64,000 bases of DNA from the NCBI GenBank assembly GCA_031841125.1, contig CM063114.1, positions 33,563,574 to 33,627,573 on the forward strand, read 5' to 3'. Below are positions 37,501 to 46,130 of the stretch, one piece after another; the stretch's first letter is position 1; every line of letters starts with the position of its first letter. A model generated the notes under the pieces. The model was not told the DNA's origin and ran no database searches. It saw only the letters and a program-made list of their open reading frames with translations. Made by a program: the position numbers and the translations under genes. Origin of the DNA: Acanthococcus lagerstroemiae (Eukaryota > Arthropoda > Insecta > Hemiptera > Eriococcidae).

Positions 37501-38503
37501 TAAACGAGTTGAACGTGACTTAGCTGACGACGCGGGCAAAAAGGTGAAAGAGGTTTACAACAGTCTCAGCAAGGACGCCAAAGAGATCTACAACGATGTA
37601 TCTACAGATGTAAAACACACTCTGTCTCCGTTCGCTAACTGGCTAGAAAAGAACTTCGAGAGTATCACATCGGAGCTAACTCGAAACAAACGCGACATCA
37701 GTACCTTCAAACAACGTGTCAAGGAAAGAAGGGAAAATATGCAAAAACAGATAGAAGAGTTACGGAAGAAAAGAGCTGAGCTTCGAGCTAAATTAGCTGA
37801 AGACCGCCGAAGACGTCACTCGAGACCGGTACGTGATGTGCAGCACCATGCAACTTTACCGGTAAATCCGCGTCCACGACACGTTCCTATTAGGAGGGCT
37901 GAAAAAGCGAAGAATCTGAACCAGGATCAGGAGGACCGCAACAGACGCGTTATCTTTCGTTTGAACCTATTGAAAAACCATACCGTCCCTAAAGATTTGA
38001 GAAAACCAACTAGTAAATTTTCCAAACTGCACAGTTTGCACAAACGAGATACCGGAGGCAGGTTCAAGAAATCTCTCTTCAATAACGAAATTTTTGATGA
38101 AAACGAAGTGGATTACAGGGCAAGAAGTGCCACCAAGTTCGAGGCCGACAAAGAAGATCTTTTGAAACGTAAAAACGAAACTGACAGGCAACAAAACTTT
38201 TCCAAACTTGAAAGCGAAGGGTTGCATGAGCACGTTAATAAATCGGAAGATGCAGATGTTAAGTTCTCAAAAACAGGTGACCAACATTCCCTCGACGTAT
38301 TCCTGCCAGAGGTGGACAGAAACGACATTGACGTGGTGTCTGACGGTGACTATCCGGCGTATGAGACACTTAGTTCGATAGTTTCAACGACCATTCCAAC
38401 TCCAGTGGATGTTCAAACGTGTAACAGCGATTCGGTATTTAGTTACTTTTGGTGTCGCTGCAAGAATCTACTGTTGTATATGTATAGCTGGTTCACCATG
38501 TAA
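25541..38503 (+). CDS. Heparanase-like (GH79) secreted protein with giant C-terminal extension
   Basis: Eight coding exons: 25541-25728, 28404-28570, 28918-29091, 29181-29388, 30101-30246, 30420-30559, 30656-30948 and 34816-38503. All have GT-AG junctions and compatible phases, and sum to 5,004 nt (1,667 aa). Residues 1-21 are a signal peptide. Residues up to about 491 align along their length with animal heparanase: LVPAYLRIAG, VIVSLNGGILDR, LILGPDM, KPVWIAE, EYWVSVMYKALVG, and C-terminal PPRSVFFVVLPQVKSRACM. Heparanases cleave heparan sulfate at glucuronic acid with two glutamates. Here Glu177 and Glu296 occupy those positions, 119 residues apart (118 in the human enzyme), but the usual Asn-Glu-Pro around the acid/base reads Phe-Glu-Leu and the HHYY segment is lost. 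Activity is therefore doubtful. Residues 492-1667 are a Ser/Glu/Lys-rich extension with RXXR/KR sites and a duplicated 57-residue helical unit. Exon boundaries are my reading of the sequence and no transcript was seen. Confidence 0.88.
25780..25947. mobile_element. hAT-like MITE in heparanase intron 1
   Basis: Begins CAGTGGCGTAGCTAGG and ends CGACGCTACGCCACTG. It is flanked by a perfect 8-bp target-site duplication TCTATAAT (25772-25779 and 25948-25955). The interior has G and C runs and no coding potential. The 8-bp duplication and CAGTGGCG termini support hAT superfamily origin. Confidence 0.88.
26396..26589. mobile_element. hAT-like MITE in heparanase intron 1, second copy
   Basis: Begins CAGTGGCGTAGCGTCG and ends GCAGACTACGCCTCTG. 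It is flanked by AAATGTCA (26388-26395) and AAATGTCC (26590-26597), an 8-bp duplication with one mismatch. Its interior (CCAATATTTTTACAT) matches the reverse complement of the 25780 copy, so the two are inverted members of one family 450 bp apart. Confidence 0.82.
27276..27425. mobile_element. hAT-like MITE with CATAGGCGCC/GTGCCTATG termini
   Basis: A 150-bp element in intron 1 with terminal inverted repeats CATAGGCGCCGAA at the left and TTCGTGCCTATG at the right. It is flanked by a perfect 8-bp target-site duplication ACTCAGCT (27268-27275 and 27426-27433). Its termini differ from the CAGTGGCG family, so it is a separate family with the same duplication length. Confidence 0.85.
29415..29726. 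mobile_element. hAT-like MITE in heparanase intron 4
   Basis: Begins CAGTGGCGGAGCTAG and ends TTAGCTCCGCCACTG, nearly perfect terminal inverted repeats. Flanked by TAAATGAA (29407-29414) and TGAATGAA (29727-29734), an 8-bp duplication with one mismatch. Inner subterminal stretches also pair (GGGAGGCC class). 312 bp, non-coding. Confidence 0.85.
31045..31262. mobile_element. MITE-like element in heparanase intron 7
   Basis: About 218 bp whose ends are inverted copies of each other over about 40 bp: TACCGTCCACTGGGGTATCT and TTGGAACAGCC at the left against GGCTGTTCCAAGGTACCCCT and CGACGGTA at the right. No coding potential and no certain target-site duplication. Confidence 0.65.
31263..32845. 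other. Intron 7 interior, no gene seen
   Basis: Several overlapping frames of 60-122 codons occur (for example 32368-32736, +). None has a recognised domain or matching splice sites, and the context is the 3.87-kb last intron of the heparanase-like gene. A G10 run lies near 32446. Confidence 0.4.
32850..33032 (-). mobile_element. tRNA-derived SINE
   Basis: Read on the minus strand from about 33030, this begins GGTCTGGTTAGTCGAGTGG, then GATAGCGCGTTGGTCTCAG, then GGTTCCGGGTTCGGGCCC. These have the shape of an A box (TAGTCGAGTGG) and B box (GGTTCGGGCCC) in tRNA-like order and spacing. A non-tRNA tail follows (AATTTCGACC, CGGTTTTTCGGCC). No functional cloverleaf with a 3' acceptor was found, so it is a SINE, not a tRNA gene. 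Confidence 0.7.
33530..33645 (+). repeat. GC-rich interspersed repeat, copy 2
   Basis: GGGACGTATGGCGATGCACG, TGCCAAAGTGGCCCCTGAGA and CCTTTCGGGCATCGCATCAG appear in the same order as on the minus strand of 24660-24775. The high identity suggests recent activity or gene conversion. It lies in intron 7 of the heparanase-like gene. Confidence 0.7.
33770..34180 (+). repeat. Degenerate A/T-rich tandem repeat
   Basis: A loosely repeated unit of about 40-60 bp contains GATGAAATTCTT, GGAAAACATTGG and AATTTTT-CC words, with at least six recognisable units. It is low-complexity sequence; the open frames across it reflect composition. Confidence 0.5.
34422..34680. mobile_element. GC-rich MITE just upstream of heparanase exon 8
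   Basis: 259 bp beginning CCCGCCTGGAAATCATGGGG and ending CCCCACGATTTCCAGGCGGG, a 20-bp terminal inverted repeat with one mismatch. An internal palindrome, AAATTTACCC / GGTGCTCGAT around 34500-34535, adds further hairpin potential. It ends 135 bp before the exon 8 acceptor. No clear target-site duplication was found. Confidence 0.8.
34976..38503 (+). other. Orphan C-terminal extension of the heparanase-like protein (residues about 493-1667)
   Basis: About 1,176 residues downstream of the last heparanase strand, in the same exon and frame without a stop. The sequence is low in Cys and hydrophobics, rich in Ser/Thr/Glu/Lys, and probably disordered. Possible proprotein-convertase sites include RFRR/S (about 672-675), RERR/S (about 791-794), SRNKRE, RNKRD and LHKRD. 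A Glu/Arg/Lys-rich coiled-coil-like stretch (KQRVKERRENMQKQIEELRK) lies around residues 1400-1450. The last 28 residues turn aromatic and Cys-rich (FSYFWCRCKNLLLYMYSWF) and end at the stop. No family is recognised. It may be cleaved from the GH79 domain; that is inference. Confidence 0.75.
36890..37231 (+). repeat. Coding tandem duplication, 2 x 171 bp
   Basis: Two in-frame copies (36890-37060 and 37061-37231) encode 57 residues each, residues 1131-1187 and 1188-1244. Both begin GRS-KSASELI and share IERAKIDKLKEEISNRAA, a charged, probably alpha-helical stretch, then end in a basic R/E-rich tail. Near-identity at the nucleotide level over the middle indicates a fairly recent duplication. Confidence 0.9.
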
Positions 38504-38506
38504 AGT

Positions 38507-39350
38507 GTACAATGCATTGATTTTAGCTTGTGAACGTGAAGATCCTAACATACTTTTTTTACTTCCTATTTTAGTTTTATTTATTATTAGTGTTTCTAAG
38601 ATATTTATTTATGCATGTTTTTAGCTGGTAAAATGATACATTATTCTACACTGAGAGACTTCTATATATAATATAATTTTTAAATACCTATTCATCTTAT
38701 ATTTATTGTTTTCGGATTTCTTTTGCCCGCCACATAACGTCCGGCACGTGAAAAAAAGAAATCAGTCCGGTAGACACTTTCGCGGATCGTTTACACGACA
38801 TTTGGCGTGTCTACCCACTTATCAATTTGATTGCATTAATTCCTCTTGTAGTTATGGTACCATGTCTCTAAACTTAAAATAGTTACCAATGCAAATCTTC
38901 ACAAAAAAAAGGGGAAAGGAACAACTATTTACATTCCTGACGGACGGTATTTCGCGGGCAGGAGGTAACTTTTCTTAGATCATAAGGACAATGTGAACCT
39001 TTCTAATGTCCCCCGCTCCTGATGATTTCCTAACCCCCTCAACATAATACTTCCTTTGAGAAGGGCATCTAGTCAAGTTAAATAATTGGAACCAGGACCA
39101 TAGCTTTTGAAGTCCTTGTGTTTCCTTTTTCAATACTGTATAGTATTCGTTCCGATATAGAACCATGGTGTCCTCTACAACTACGTACTAATGAATTTCG
39201 TAATTTTATTGGTCAGAACTTTGATAGAAACAGGATCTATATCTTGCTAAGGTAATGCTAATATTCTTCCTATTGTTATATCTAGAGCCAAAACCGACAG
39301 TGCTAACCTGTTGTACCTCTGCAGTCCCTGTAACCTCCCCCGGGTTACGC
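38507..39350. other. 3' UTR and intergenic region after the heparanase-like gene
   Basis: The stop codon ends at 38503. The following 200 bp is very AT-rich, as expected of a 3' UTR, but I found no clean AATAAA signal. No further gene is seen to 39350. Confidence 0.4.
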
Positions 39351-39354
39351 CACT

Positions 39355-39755
39355 ATCATACAGTCCTGTACTTCCAGTTAAGTATATCAATAGAATAGTT
39401 GTAGTCGATTGGTTCACAAAAAGAATCAACATAGGTACATGTACCCTATTGTGATACTGATCCTATACATAAATTATGAAAAAACTCATAGCTCATTTGA
39501 CAGCTGTAACAGCATGAGCGCCATTATAATCAAGTGACAGTATATTAGGCTACAAAATCCCCCTCTGTTAGCGCCACTGTTATTCAGTCTTATACTTCTC
39601 ATCTAATATCAAGAGACTGGTTCCAGTTGACTGATTAACAAAAAAAATTAAAATACATGTATCCGTTGTGATATTCATCCTATGAACTACCTATGAAAAA
39701 GGTCATAGCTCATGAATAAGAACTCATAATATCATGAACACTATTATAATCAAGT
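39355..39755 (+). repeat. Diverged tandem duplication, about 230-bp unit
   Basis: 39355-39545 and 39585-39755 share the order CAGTC-TGTACTTC, GATTGGTTCACAAAAA-like, ACATGTA-CC-TTGTGATA, TCATAGCTCAT and ATTATAATCAAGTG. Each copy is preceded by an ACGCCACT-like word resembling a hAT-like MITE terminus, so this may be two decayed copies of one element. Confidence 0.55.
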
Positions 39756-40004
39756 GGACGCTGTTTAACAAAAGGGAACTAACCCACAAAATCCGCTTTT
39801 AGAGAACACGTGATTTGAAGTTCAAGAGCCATGTAGAAACTATATAGCATTGCGTTTACTGATAAGCTTTTCCCAACGTGAGTACAAATTTTTGAATCGG
39901 GGGCCCAATTTTGGAAAATTGTACGTTTTATGCTTTTTCCAACGATACGAATAACTCATTTTGTTTACAAATGTAGGTTAGTTCCCTTTTGTTAAACAGC
40001 GTCC
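39756..40004 (+). mobile_element. MITE, GACGCTGTT family, copy 2
   Basis: Starts GGACGCTGTTTAACAAAAGG and ends TTTTGTTAAACAGCGTCC, nearly perfect terminal inverted repeats. It has the family interior (ACGTGATTTGAAGTTCAAGA, TTTACTGATAAGCTTTT, AATAACTCATTTTGTTTAC). Imperfect 8-bp flanks (TCAAGTGG and CCAAGCGA) could be an aged target-site duplication. Confidence 0.82.
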
Positions 40005-41113
40005 AAGCGACAGAGTATACTGAACTACAAGTAAAGCCTGGATTGATTTGATTATTCTCGGATTTAACTGATATTTTAGCTTGAATTTCAAAATTACAAC
40101 AATTAACATGTTACAAAGGGGGTTCAGAAATTGACGTTTCCACCGCGTAACTCGCCCCACCCTGAACCCCTGCAAAATATAGACACGAACCACACCACAC
40201 AAACTCGCATTTTAACCACCGGCTAACCGTCGATTATTTTTAACCAAGTTTTACTGGCCCTTCGAGTACTAGAAATGGAAGGTACCTACATATAATTGAC
40301 ATCTGCCATGTTTGTTTCTGGCATTATCATTAAATGATTGTTTACAGATGGTTTACAGTCTTTTACAGTGTATTTTATAAAGTTGTCATCTCAGTTTCAT
40401 TCAATTCTCTTCATTTTTCTTAAATTCTTAATAATATCTATATTGAAATATAAAAGTCAATGTATGAGTGAACAACAATTTATTAACTTGATGGAACTCT
40501 CTGAAGAGCAATACGCCTTACACCGGCCAAATAGGTAGTTTTCATACTCAATGACAACCCAGATAACAAACATGGTAGACGCCGCCGATAATACCCCCCC
40601 CCCCACCGATAGTAGTACCCAAAGCAAAATAACTGACACCTGGCGAATGTTTTTGCGTTTTTGGCAATATTATCAATAATAATCAATGTAAAGATTACCG
40701 AGAAGCTAGCTGCTAGGTGTTCATTACACGGTAAGAACGTGATTTTCAAACCGCCTAATTCTTGCTACAAAAAAAAATTGTACCAAGTTTTACTTTAAAA
40801 CGTCTATAAGCTACCGATCACCGATTTTTGTTTGAAGTTGCCTTGAAAATAAATGTTGGATGCATTGATGACGAAATAAAAATCGCGTTTTTCCATTTAA
40901 AAGTACAGAATTGTTCTAAAGTCTGGTCCAGTTAAGATTAAGAAACATAACTGGCTACCCGTAATACACATCAATATATGGGTATTTTGAAGTTGCAGGG
41001 GAAGGACGAGTTCAAGAATACGTTATCAGCGCCGTGAAAAAATTATGTTTCTTAACTGGGCCAGACTTTAAGCAGGGGTGATAAGCCGAAGCCGATGAAC
41101 GGCTATAAACTCA
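40005..41113. other. Non-coding spacer
   Basis: No recognisable exon. A C10 run lies near 40600. The words TCTGGTCCAGTTAAGA (about 40921) and TTAACTGGGCCAGACTTTA (about 41055) are inverted, marking the ends of a possible 150-bp foldback element (about 40915-41075). Both sit beside TTAAGAAACATAA-type words in inverse order. Confidence 0.4.
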
Positions 41114-41242
41114 AGTACTCGCATACACCATTTTGGAGCCCATCATGCCCGTGGATGCCGAGTCCGGCTATGCAGAGCGTACCGCGTAGTCAATTCGGCA
41201 TCGACGAGCATGATGGGCTCCAGAATGGCGTATGCGAGTACT
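41114..41242. repeat. Hairpin element with shared core and private arms, copy A
   Basis: A 129-bp near-palindrome. The left arm begins AGTACTCGCATAC and the right arm ends GTATGCGAGTACT; further in, TTTTGGAGCCCATCATG pairs with CATGATGGGCTCCAGAA. The centre carries GAGCGTACCGCGTAGTCAAT followed by TCGGCAT. The core recurs in copies B (42794) and C (58773) but the arm sequences do not. Confidence 0.85.
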
Positions 41243-41980
41243 CATCTTTACAGGTGGCTTTAACCAACGGTACAACTGGACGTTAGCAGCAGCAGCCGTT
41301 TTGATCGGCTTTTTAAGCTAGCCGTTAGCCAGTTTTTCTGAAAGCAGTAAGCCAATCAAAAGCCGATAAATATTCGAAGCAGCAAAAGCCAATGGAATTA
41401 TTTTTTTAAGCTCATGCAGCGAAAGTGCGAAAATTTCAGACAGCGAAAATTATGTTTATCCAAATTTAATGTTTCAAAGATGAGATTTCTGTAAATCAGT
41501 GTAATCTATGATGCAAAAGAGTGACGTTTTTGAACTCTGGGGTTCATTCTATACTGAACTGATATATAACTTGCCAATTAAGCCGTTCGCCAATCATGAA
41601 CGACAACGTCTAGTAGCAGCTGATAACATGGGAAAAAAGCTATTTGTAAGCTGTGCTGCCGTTCCGGCAACACGGCATAGTGTGAAACAAGGCAAATATT
41701 TCTTCAGCTTTCGACTCTTGGCTTTCCCGCTTCAAAATGTTTCAACATTTGGCTTATAACTTTCGACTTTTGACTTTTCAAAAAAAAAAAATATATATAT
41801 ATATATATTATATATAATATATGAGGCATTGTGTATTAGTTTGTTGAAAATAGAAGTCGCTTTCGCTTCAGGACTCAGACAGAGGAATTGGAAAGGGAAA
41901 GGACAAAAAATGAAAAGAAAAGCACAATAAATAAAACATTTTGCTTTTCGCTTCTCACCAAAAAAAAAATTCACTGGACT
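41243..41980. other. Non-coding spacer with TA microsatellite
   Basis: An A10 run followed by a (TA)n/(TATAA)n microsatellite lies at 41780-41822. Purine-rich AAGCAAAAGCC-type low-complexity stretches flank it. No gene is seen. Confidence 0.45.
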
Positions 41981-42241
41981 GGACGCTCTTAAGCGTAACA
42001 GAACCAACGTGGAACCAACCAACAAATCTGTTTTTTGAGAACACGTGATTCAAAGTTCAAGACCCATGTAGAAACAATATAACATAGCGTTTACTGATAA
42101 GATTTTTTCAACGTGAGTACACATTCATGAATCGGAGGCCCAATTTTGAAAAATTCTACTTTTTACGCTCTTTCCAACGATACTAATAACTCATTTTGTC
42201 AGCAAATAATGTCGTTGGTTCTGTTCCGCTTAACAGCGTCC
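41981..42241 (+). mobile_element. MITE, GACGCTGTT family, copy 3
   Basis: Starts GGACGCTCTTAAGCGTAACA and ends CCGCTTAACAGCGTCC, with shared interior words (GAGAACACGTGATTCAAAGT, TTTACTGATAAGATTTTTTC, AATAACTCATTTTGT). The outer inverted repeat is diverged relative to copy 2. Confidence 0.8.
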
Positions 42242-42793
42242 AACGGCTCCAACCCATCGCTACTAGACAGAGATGGAAAGCCATATGATAAAACTTTTGC
42301 TTACGGCTTTAGCTTCTGACCTTGGAAAATAAAACTTTAGCTTTTGCTTTTCAAATTTTTTCATATTTAGCTTTCCCTTTTGGCTTTTGCTTTTCAATGC
42401 AAAAATCATAAGCTTTCAGCTTTCCGCTTTTGACTTTCGGCTTTTTCCCTAAATTTTGAATATTTTGTACAACATTATATTTTATATTTTTTATAAATAG
42501 CTTTTCACAACACTGCTTACCAGTGAACACATTAACAGATAACAGCACTGACCATTAAGATAAAGAAAATAAAAATGAAAATTTGAAATTATAATTTATA
42601 AATAGATAAATACTGGAAAAGCTGCAAAAAATAAAACTTTTGCTTTTGCTTTCAATTATTTGTGCGTTCTAGCTTTTGCTTTCAGCTTTTGCTTTTTAGG
42701 TAAAAAACTCTTCGCTTTTGGCTTTCCGCTTTTTAGCTTGCTTTCCATCTCTGCTACTAGAGCACCTATAAAAACCAAGTATGCACATACGCC
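42242..42793. other. Low-complexity non-coding spacer
   Basis: Dominated by TTTTGCTTT/GGCTTT-type pyrimidine-rich simple sequence (42290-42440 and 42640-42740) and AT-rich DNA. No coding segment is supported. Confidence 0.4.
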
Positions 42794-42890
42794 ATATTGT
42801 TTGCAAAAGTGCCCGTCGATGCCCAATCCGACTATGCGTTGCGTACCGTGCAGTCAATTCGGCATTGACGGGCGCTTTTGCAAACAATAT
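42794..42890. repeat. Hairpin element with shared core and private arms, copy B
   Basis: A 97-bp near-palindrome. ATATTGTTTGCAAAAG at the left pairs perfectly with CTTTTGCAAACAATAT at the right. The centre contains TGCGTACCGTGCAGTCAAT then TCGGCAT, matching the core of copy A. The arms are unrelated to those of copies A and C. It abuts the inverted-repeat element that begins at 42901. Confidence 0.85.
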
Positions 42891-42900
42891 CTACTCGACA

Positions 42901-43707
42901 GTACTATTATGAACGTTCGTTAATGTTAACGAATTCGTTAAGCTTTGTTAAGGATTTTTCGTTAACGACTGGTGTCAGTTATTTGTATTATGAATGTTCG
43001 GTAAATTTGTTGGCAATTGTTATCATCAGGCACTTGCTTTCCTTTTCATTTCGTTCATGTATCAAGTAGTTTGTAAAATCCCCTCGACTATTTTTTAAGA
43101 AATGTCATTACGTTCCACCTCGATAGATTCTTGTAGCTTTTTCAAAATGCTCAACCATCAAATCATCGTCAACTAGTTAGGGAACACAGAGAGTACAGTC
43201 AGGAATTTCAGGCAAACAGTGCACTGAGACTGTGTAAATGTTGGCAACTGACTGTGCGGAAATAAAATTACTCATTGCATTTTGCTCTCAAATTGAAGTT
43301 TCCAATACATGACACTGGATTTAATAATACTCAATAAGGGCACTTTGAATTCTCCATTTCTAAGTAGAATACACAAATTCTAATGTAGGGTAATGCAATG
43401 AACATTAACTATCTTCACCTGTCCACCTCCGCCGACATACTCGTATTTATAAAATTGCAAAATGTTGAAAGTTAAATTTATAAAACATGTGCACATGTGA
43501 CTGCGAGGAGATAATAGTTTACAATGAATCACAAAAATATAAGATTGTCTTAACGAATTGTAACGAACCTTAACGAGTGGTCCCGACCACTCGTTAACTC
43601 TCACCTCATAACTCATAACGCGTCTTACAGAAGATTTAACGCGACTTTAACGAATCATAACGAAGCTTACCGAATTCGTTAACATTAACGAACGTTCATA
43701 ATAGTAC
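42901..43707. mobile_element. Non-autonomous DNA transposon with roughly 45-bp inverted repeats
   Basis: The left end GTACTATTATGAACGTTCGT, continuing through TTAATGTTAACGAATTCG, is matched by its reverse complement at 43664-43707 (CGAATTCGTTAACATTAACG, AACGTTCATAATAGTAC). Subterminal TTAACGA words repeat near both ends, as transposase-binding repeats often do. The 807-bp interior has no transposase. It ends about 350 bp upstream of the eIF1A start codon and could carry regulatory sequence to that gene. Confidence 0.8.
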
Positions 43708-44056
43708 CCGGAGGACAGAGGCTGATAGACTGATAGTGACTGACATTAGCGCAACGTTACGAGTGAACAGTGAAGTTATTACACGCTACGAGGCTACGAC
43801 TACTCGGATACACATCTAAATATATTATCTATTCAAAGCCTTGTTACCGAGTTATTTCTATTTCCTGTTCCTTTGTTCTAAGATACTTTAGATGCTTCTG
43901 TGAAGTTTCATTTTTATCAGAAGTGCGTATTCATTATCTAGAAAGTACGAAATTTGGAAATAAATCCAGATATTTTCCGTTATACCGTGAAATATATTAC
44001 GAATACAGTTGAAATTTACAGTGCAGTTTGTTCTCCGCAGTTATCTATATTGAAAC
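43708..44056 (+). promoter_or_regulatory. Promoter/5' UTR region of eIF1A
   Basis: The space between the transposon and the eIF1A start codon is 349 bp, so the core promoter must lie here or within the transposon. A pyrimidine-tract acceptor-like TTGTTCTCCGCAG ends at 44040, 16 bp before the ATG, which could mark the end of a 5'-UTR intron. No firm TATA box or initiator was identified. Confidence 0.35.
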
Positions 44057-44500
44057 ATGCCGAAGAATAAAGGTAAAGGAGGTAAAAACAGACGAAGAGG
44101 TAAAAATGAAAACGAAACAGAAAAACGAGAACTGGTGTTCAAAGAAGATGGTCAAGAATATGCTCAAGTTACTAAAATGCTCGGGAACGGACGATTAGAA
44201 GCGATGTGTTTCGACGGTACGAAACGTCTGTGTCACATTCGAGGAAAACTGCGAAAAAAGGTTTGGATTAATCAAGGCGACATAATTCTGATAGGATTAC
44301 GTGATTACCAAGATGCCAAAGCCGACGTTATATTGAAATACACACCAGATGAAGCTAGGAATTTGAAAACGTACGGTGAATTTCCGGAAACTGTACGTAT
44401 TAACGACACAGTCACGTTCGTTGAAGATGGTTTCGACGACGAGATTGAGTTTGGGGATGAAGTTTCCGATTCTGGAGACGATGCAGTCGATGCAATTTAA
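44057..44500 (+). CDS. eIF1A: Eukaryotic translation initiation factor 1A (eIF1A)
   Basis: 147-residue protein in one uninterrupted exon. eIF1A binds the ribosomal A site in the 43S complex and, with eIF1, promotes scanning and start-codon fidelity. The N-terminal basic tail [20 protein letters not shown] is the universal eIF1A start. The OB fold follows (about 24-95), with motifs [35 protein letters not shown] and [13 protein letters not shown]. The acidic C-terminal tail ([12 protein letters not shown]) is also typical. Length matches the family. The Kozak context is good (GAAACATGCC). An AATAAA lies at 45079-45084 and an ATTAAA near 44754. It is intact over its whole length, and the absence of coding introns alone does not prove a retrocopy: no poly(A) tract or target-site duplication was seen. 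Confidence 0.97.
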   Translation: MPKNKGKGGKNRRRGKNENETEKRELVFKEDGQEYAQVTKMLGNGRLEAMCFDGTKRLCHIRGKLRKKVWINQGDIILIGLRDYQDAKADVILKYTPDEARNLKTYGEFPETVRINDTVTFVEDGFDDEIEFGDEVSDSGDDAVDAI

Positions 44501-45078
44501 TTGTTCTTATATTTGTTATTGAAATGTAAATTAAGCATGTGTCCGAGATCAGGGCGTAATACACCACCACCCAATGTAACTGTTAATTCTGAATTGTGAA
44601 CTGTGAATGCTAATCATCGGTTTGCTTACGTATCTGAATGCCCTAGCGTTCTGTTCTTAAAATTTCGTTTACATGTCGACGTCGTGTCCTTTGTGTTCTG
44701 TGAAGATTATTGTTATAAATTACTTGTCAGTTCTCAGATTGAGCTATTCATGAATTAAAAGGTATTTATCATATTGCCGTTAGTTTCTTTTCATATTGCA
44801 CAGCATCACTTTAAATGGAATATTGTAACCTAAAACTAGATTTTCCTACCACCAAAGTAGGTACTCAATGTGGATTGTGGAGTGTGTTTTGTATTATGTT
44901 TGTTCACATTAGCTGTTTTCTGTCAGAACCCGTTCAATAGGATTTACCGATTAATTTCCGGCTGACTTCTTTTATGTTAGTTACTTTCTTTTATTATTCC
45001 GCGAACGAAATAATCTCTGATGCAATGAGAATGTTGTATTTATTTCTTATTTATTGAGTATGTCTTTGATAATATATC

Positions 45079-45084
45079 AATAAA
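45079..45084 (+). terminator. Polyadenylation signal of eIF1A (AATAAA)
   Basis: AATAAA about 580 bp after the stop codon, in an AT-rich 3' UTR. An ATTAAA near 44754 could serve a shorter isoform. Confidence 0.5.
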
Positions 45085-45099
45085 TGAATACAAATTAAA

Positions 45100-46130
45100 G
45101 TTTAGTTAATTTTGGTTTCAGCGAGTACCTGCCAGAGCGATTGACTGGTTGACAGAATTCTGAATACATGGGGGGGGGGGCAATGAGAAGCATTTGAACT
45201 GGTTTGCCTTTTTGTTGTTATTCCTGAAACTCGTTCTCCATTATTCTGAATATTCGTACGTAATCAGATATTTTTCACATCAATGATGGCGTGATATTTA
45301 TGGAAATAACGGATTTTGAAATACTGAAGCTTGATATTTGAACAATTAATAGTACGACAATGTAATATTTGCAATATTTCCAACAACTCATCGTCCATTA
45401 TCATCGAGCAGTAAACTAAAAGATATTCGAAATTCAACATTTAGATGCCTACAATTTCGAAAAGAAAATGTCCCCTTCTTTTCGTGTTTTCAGTAAATCA
45501 CACGTCTATATTCAGGGTGATTATGCCAGTAGAGTGTAAGAAAACACGAACAACAAATTTGTTTTCTTTTAATCGCTGTAAAATAAATAAATATACTCAC
45601 GTAGCGATTTTTATGCAGTGATCTCTACATCAACACAGGCATCTTTGTTAAACATCAAGTCATGTCTGTCCTTCTGGCATAATGACCGAGTAGGTAATTG
45701 TTTGATGTGTTTACTTCATTGACGCACATTAAAACAAACGTCAAAAAGTGAAAACTAATATTTGTTTTTCCTAATTTGTGCTATGTTTTTAGAAAGTTTA
45801 AAATGAAAGTGAAAGTGACGTCTTGCTGAGCAGGTAGGCAGGCAGCCAAACCTCAATATGTATAATATATACAAGTACATAATTAAATTAACTATAAAAA
45901 TAAAACTAACACATTTGTCATTAAAACATGTGTAGGTATTATTGAAGTCATTTTCCAAAAAGGTTATGATAAGGTTGATTTTGCTTCATGTAGCTCACAA
46001 GTTTCAACCTGTATCTCTCTATTAGTAAAGTTTTAGAGTGGTTCCTTCATTTTCAAAATAGCAGAAATATTATGTTCTTTCACTGTTTTGGAAATCCCAA
46101 AAGCTGCTCCTCCATTCTAGAGACACTTCC
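45100..46130. other. Non-coding intergenic region
   Basis: AT-rich, with a G10 run near 45171. No exon is recognised on either strand. Confidence 0.4.

Noticed and set aside
39756..42241. Duplicated MITE copies as ends of one larger transposon
   Set aside because: Each copy has its own complete inverted termini, and the DNA between them holds unrelated elements.
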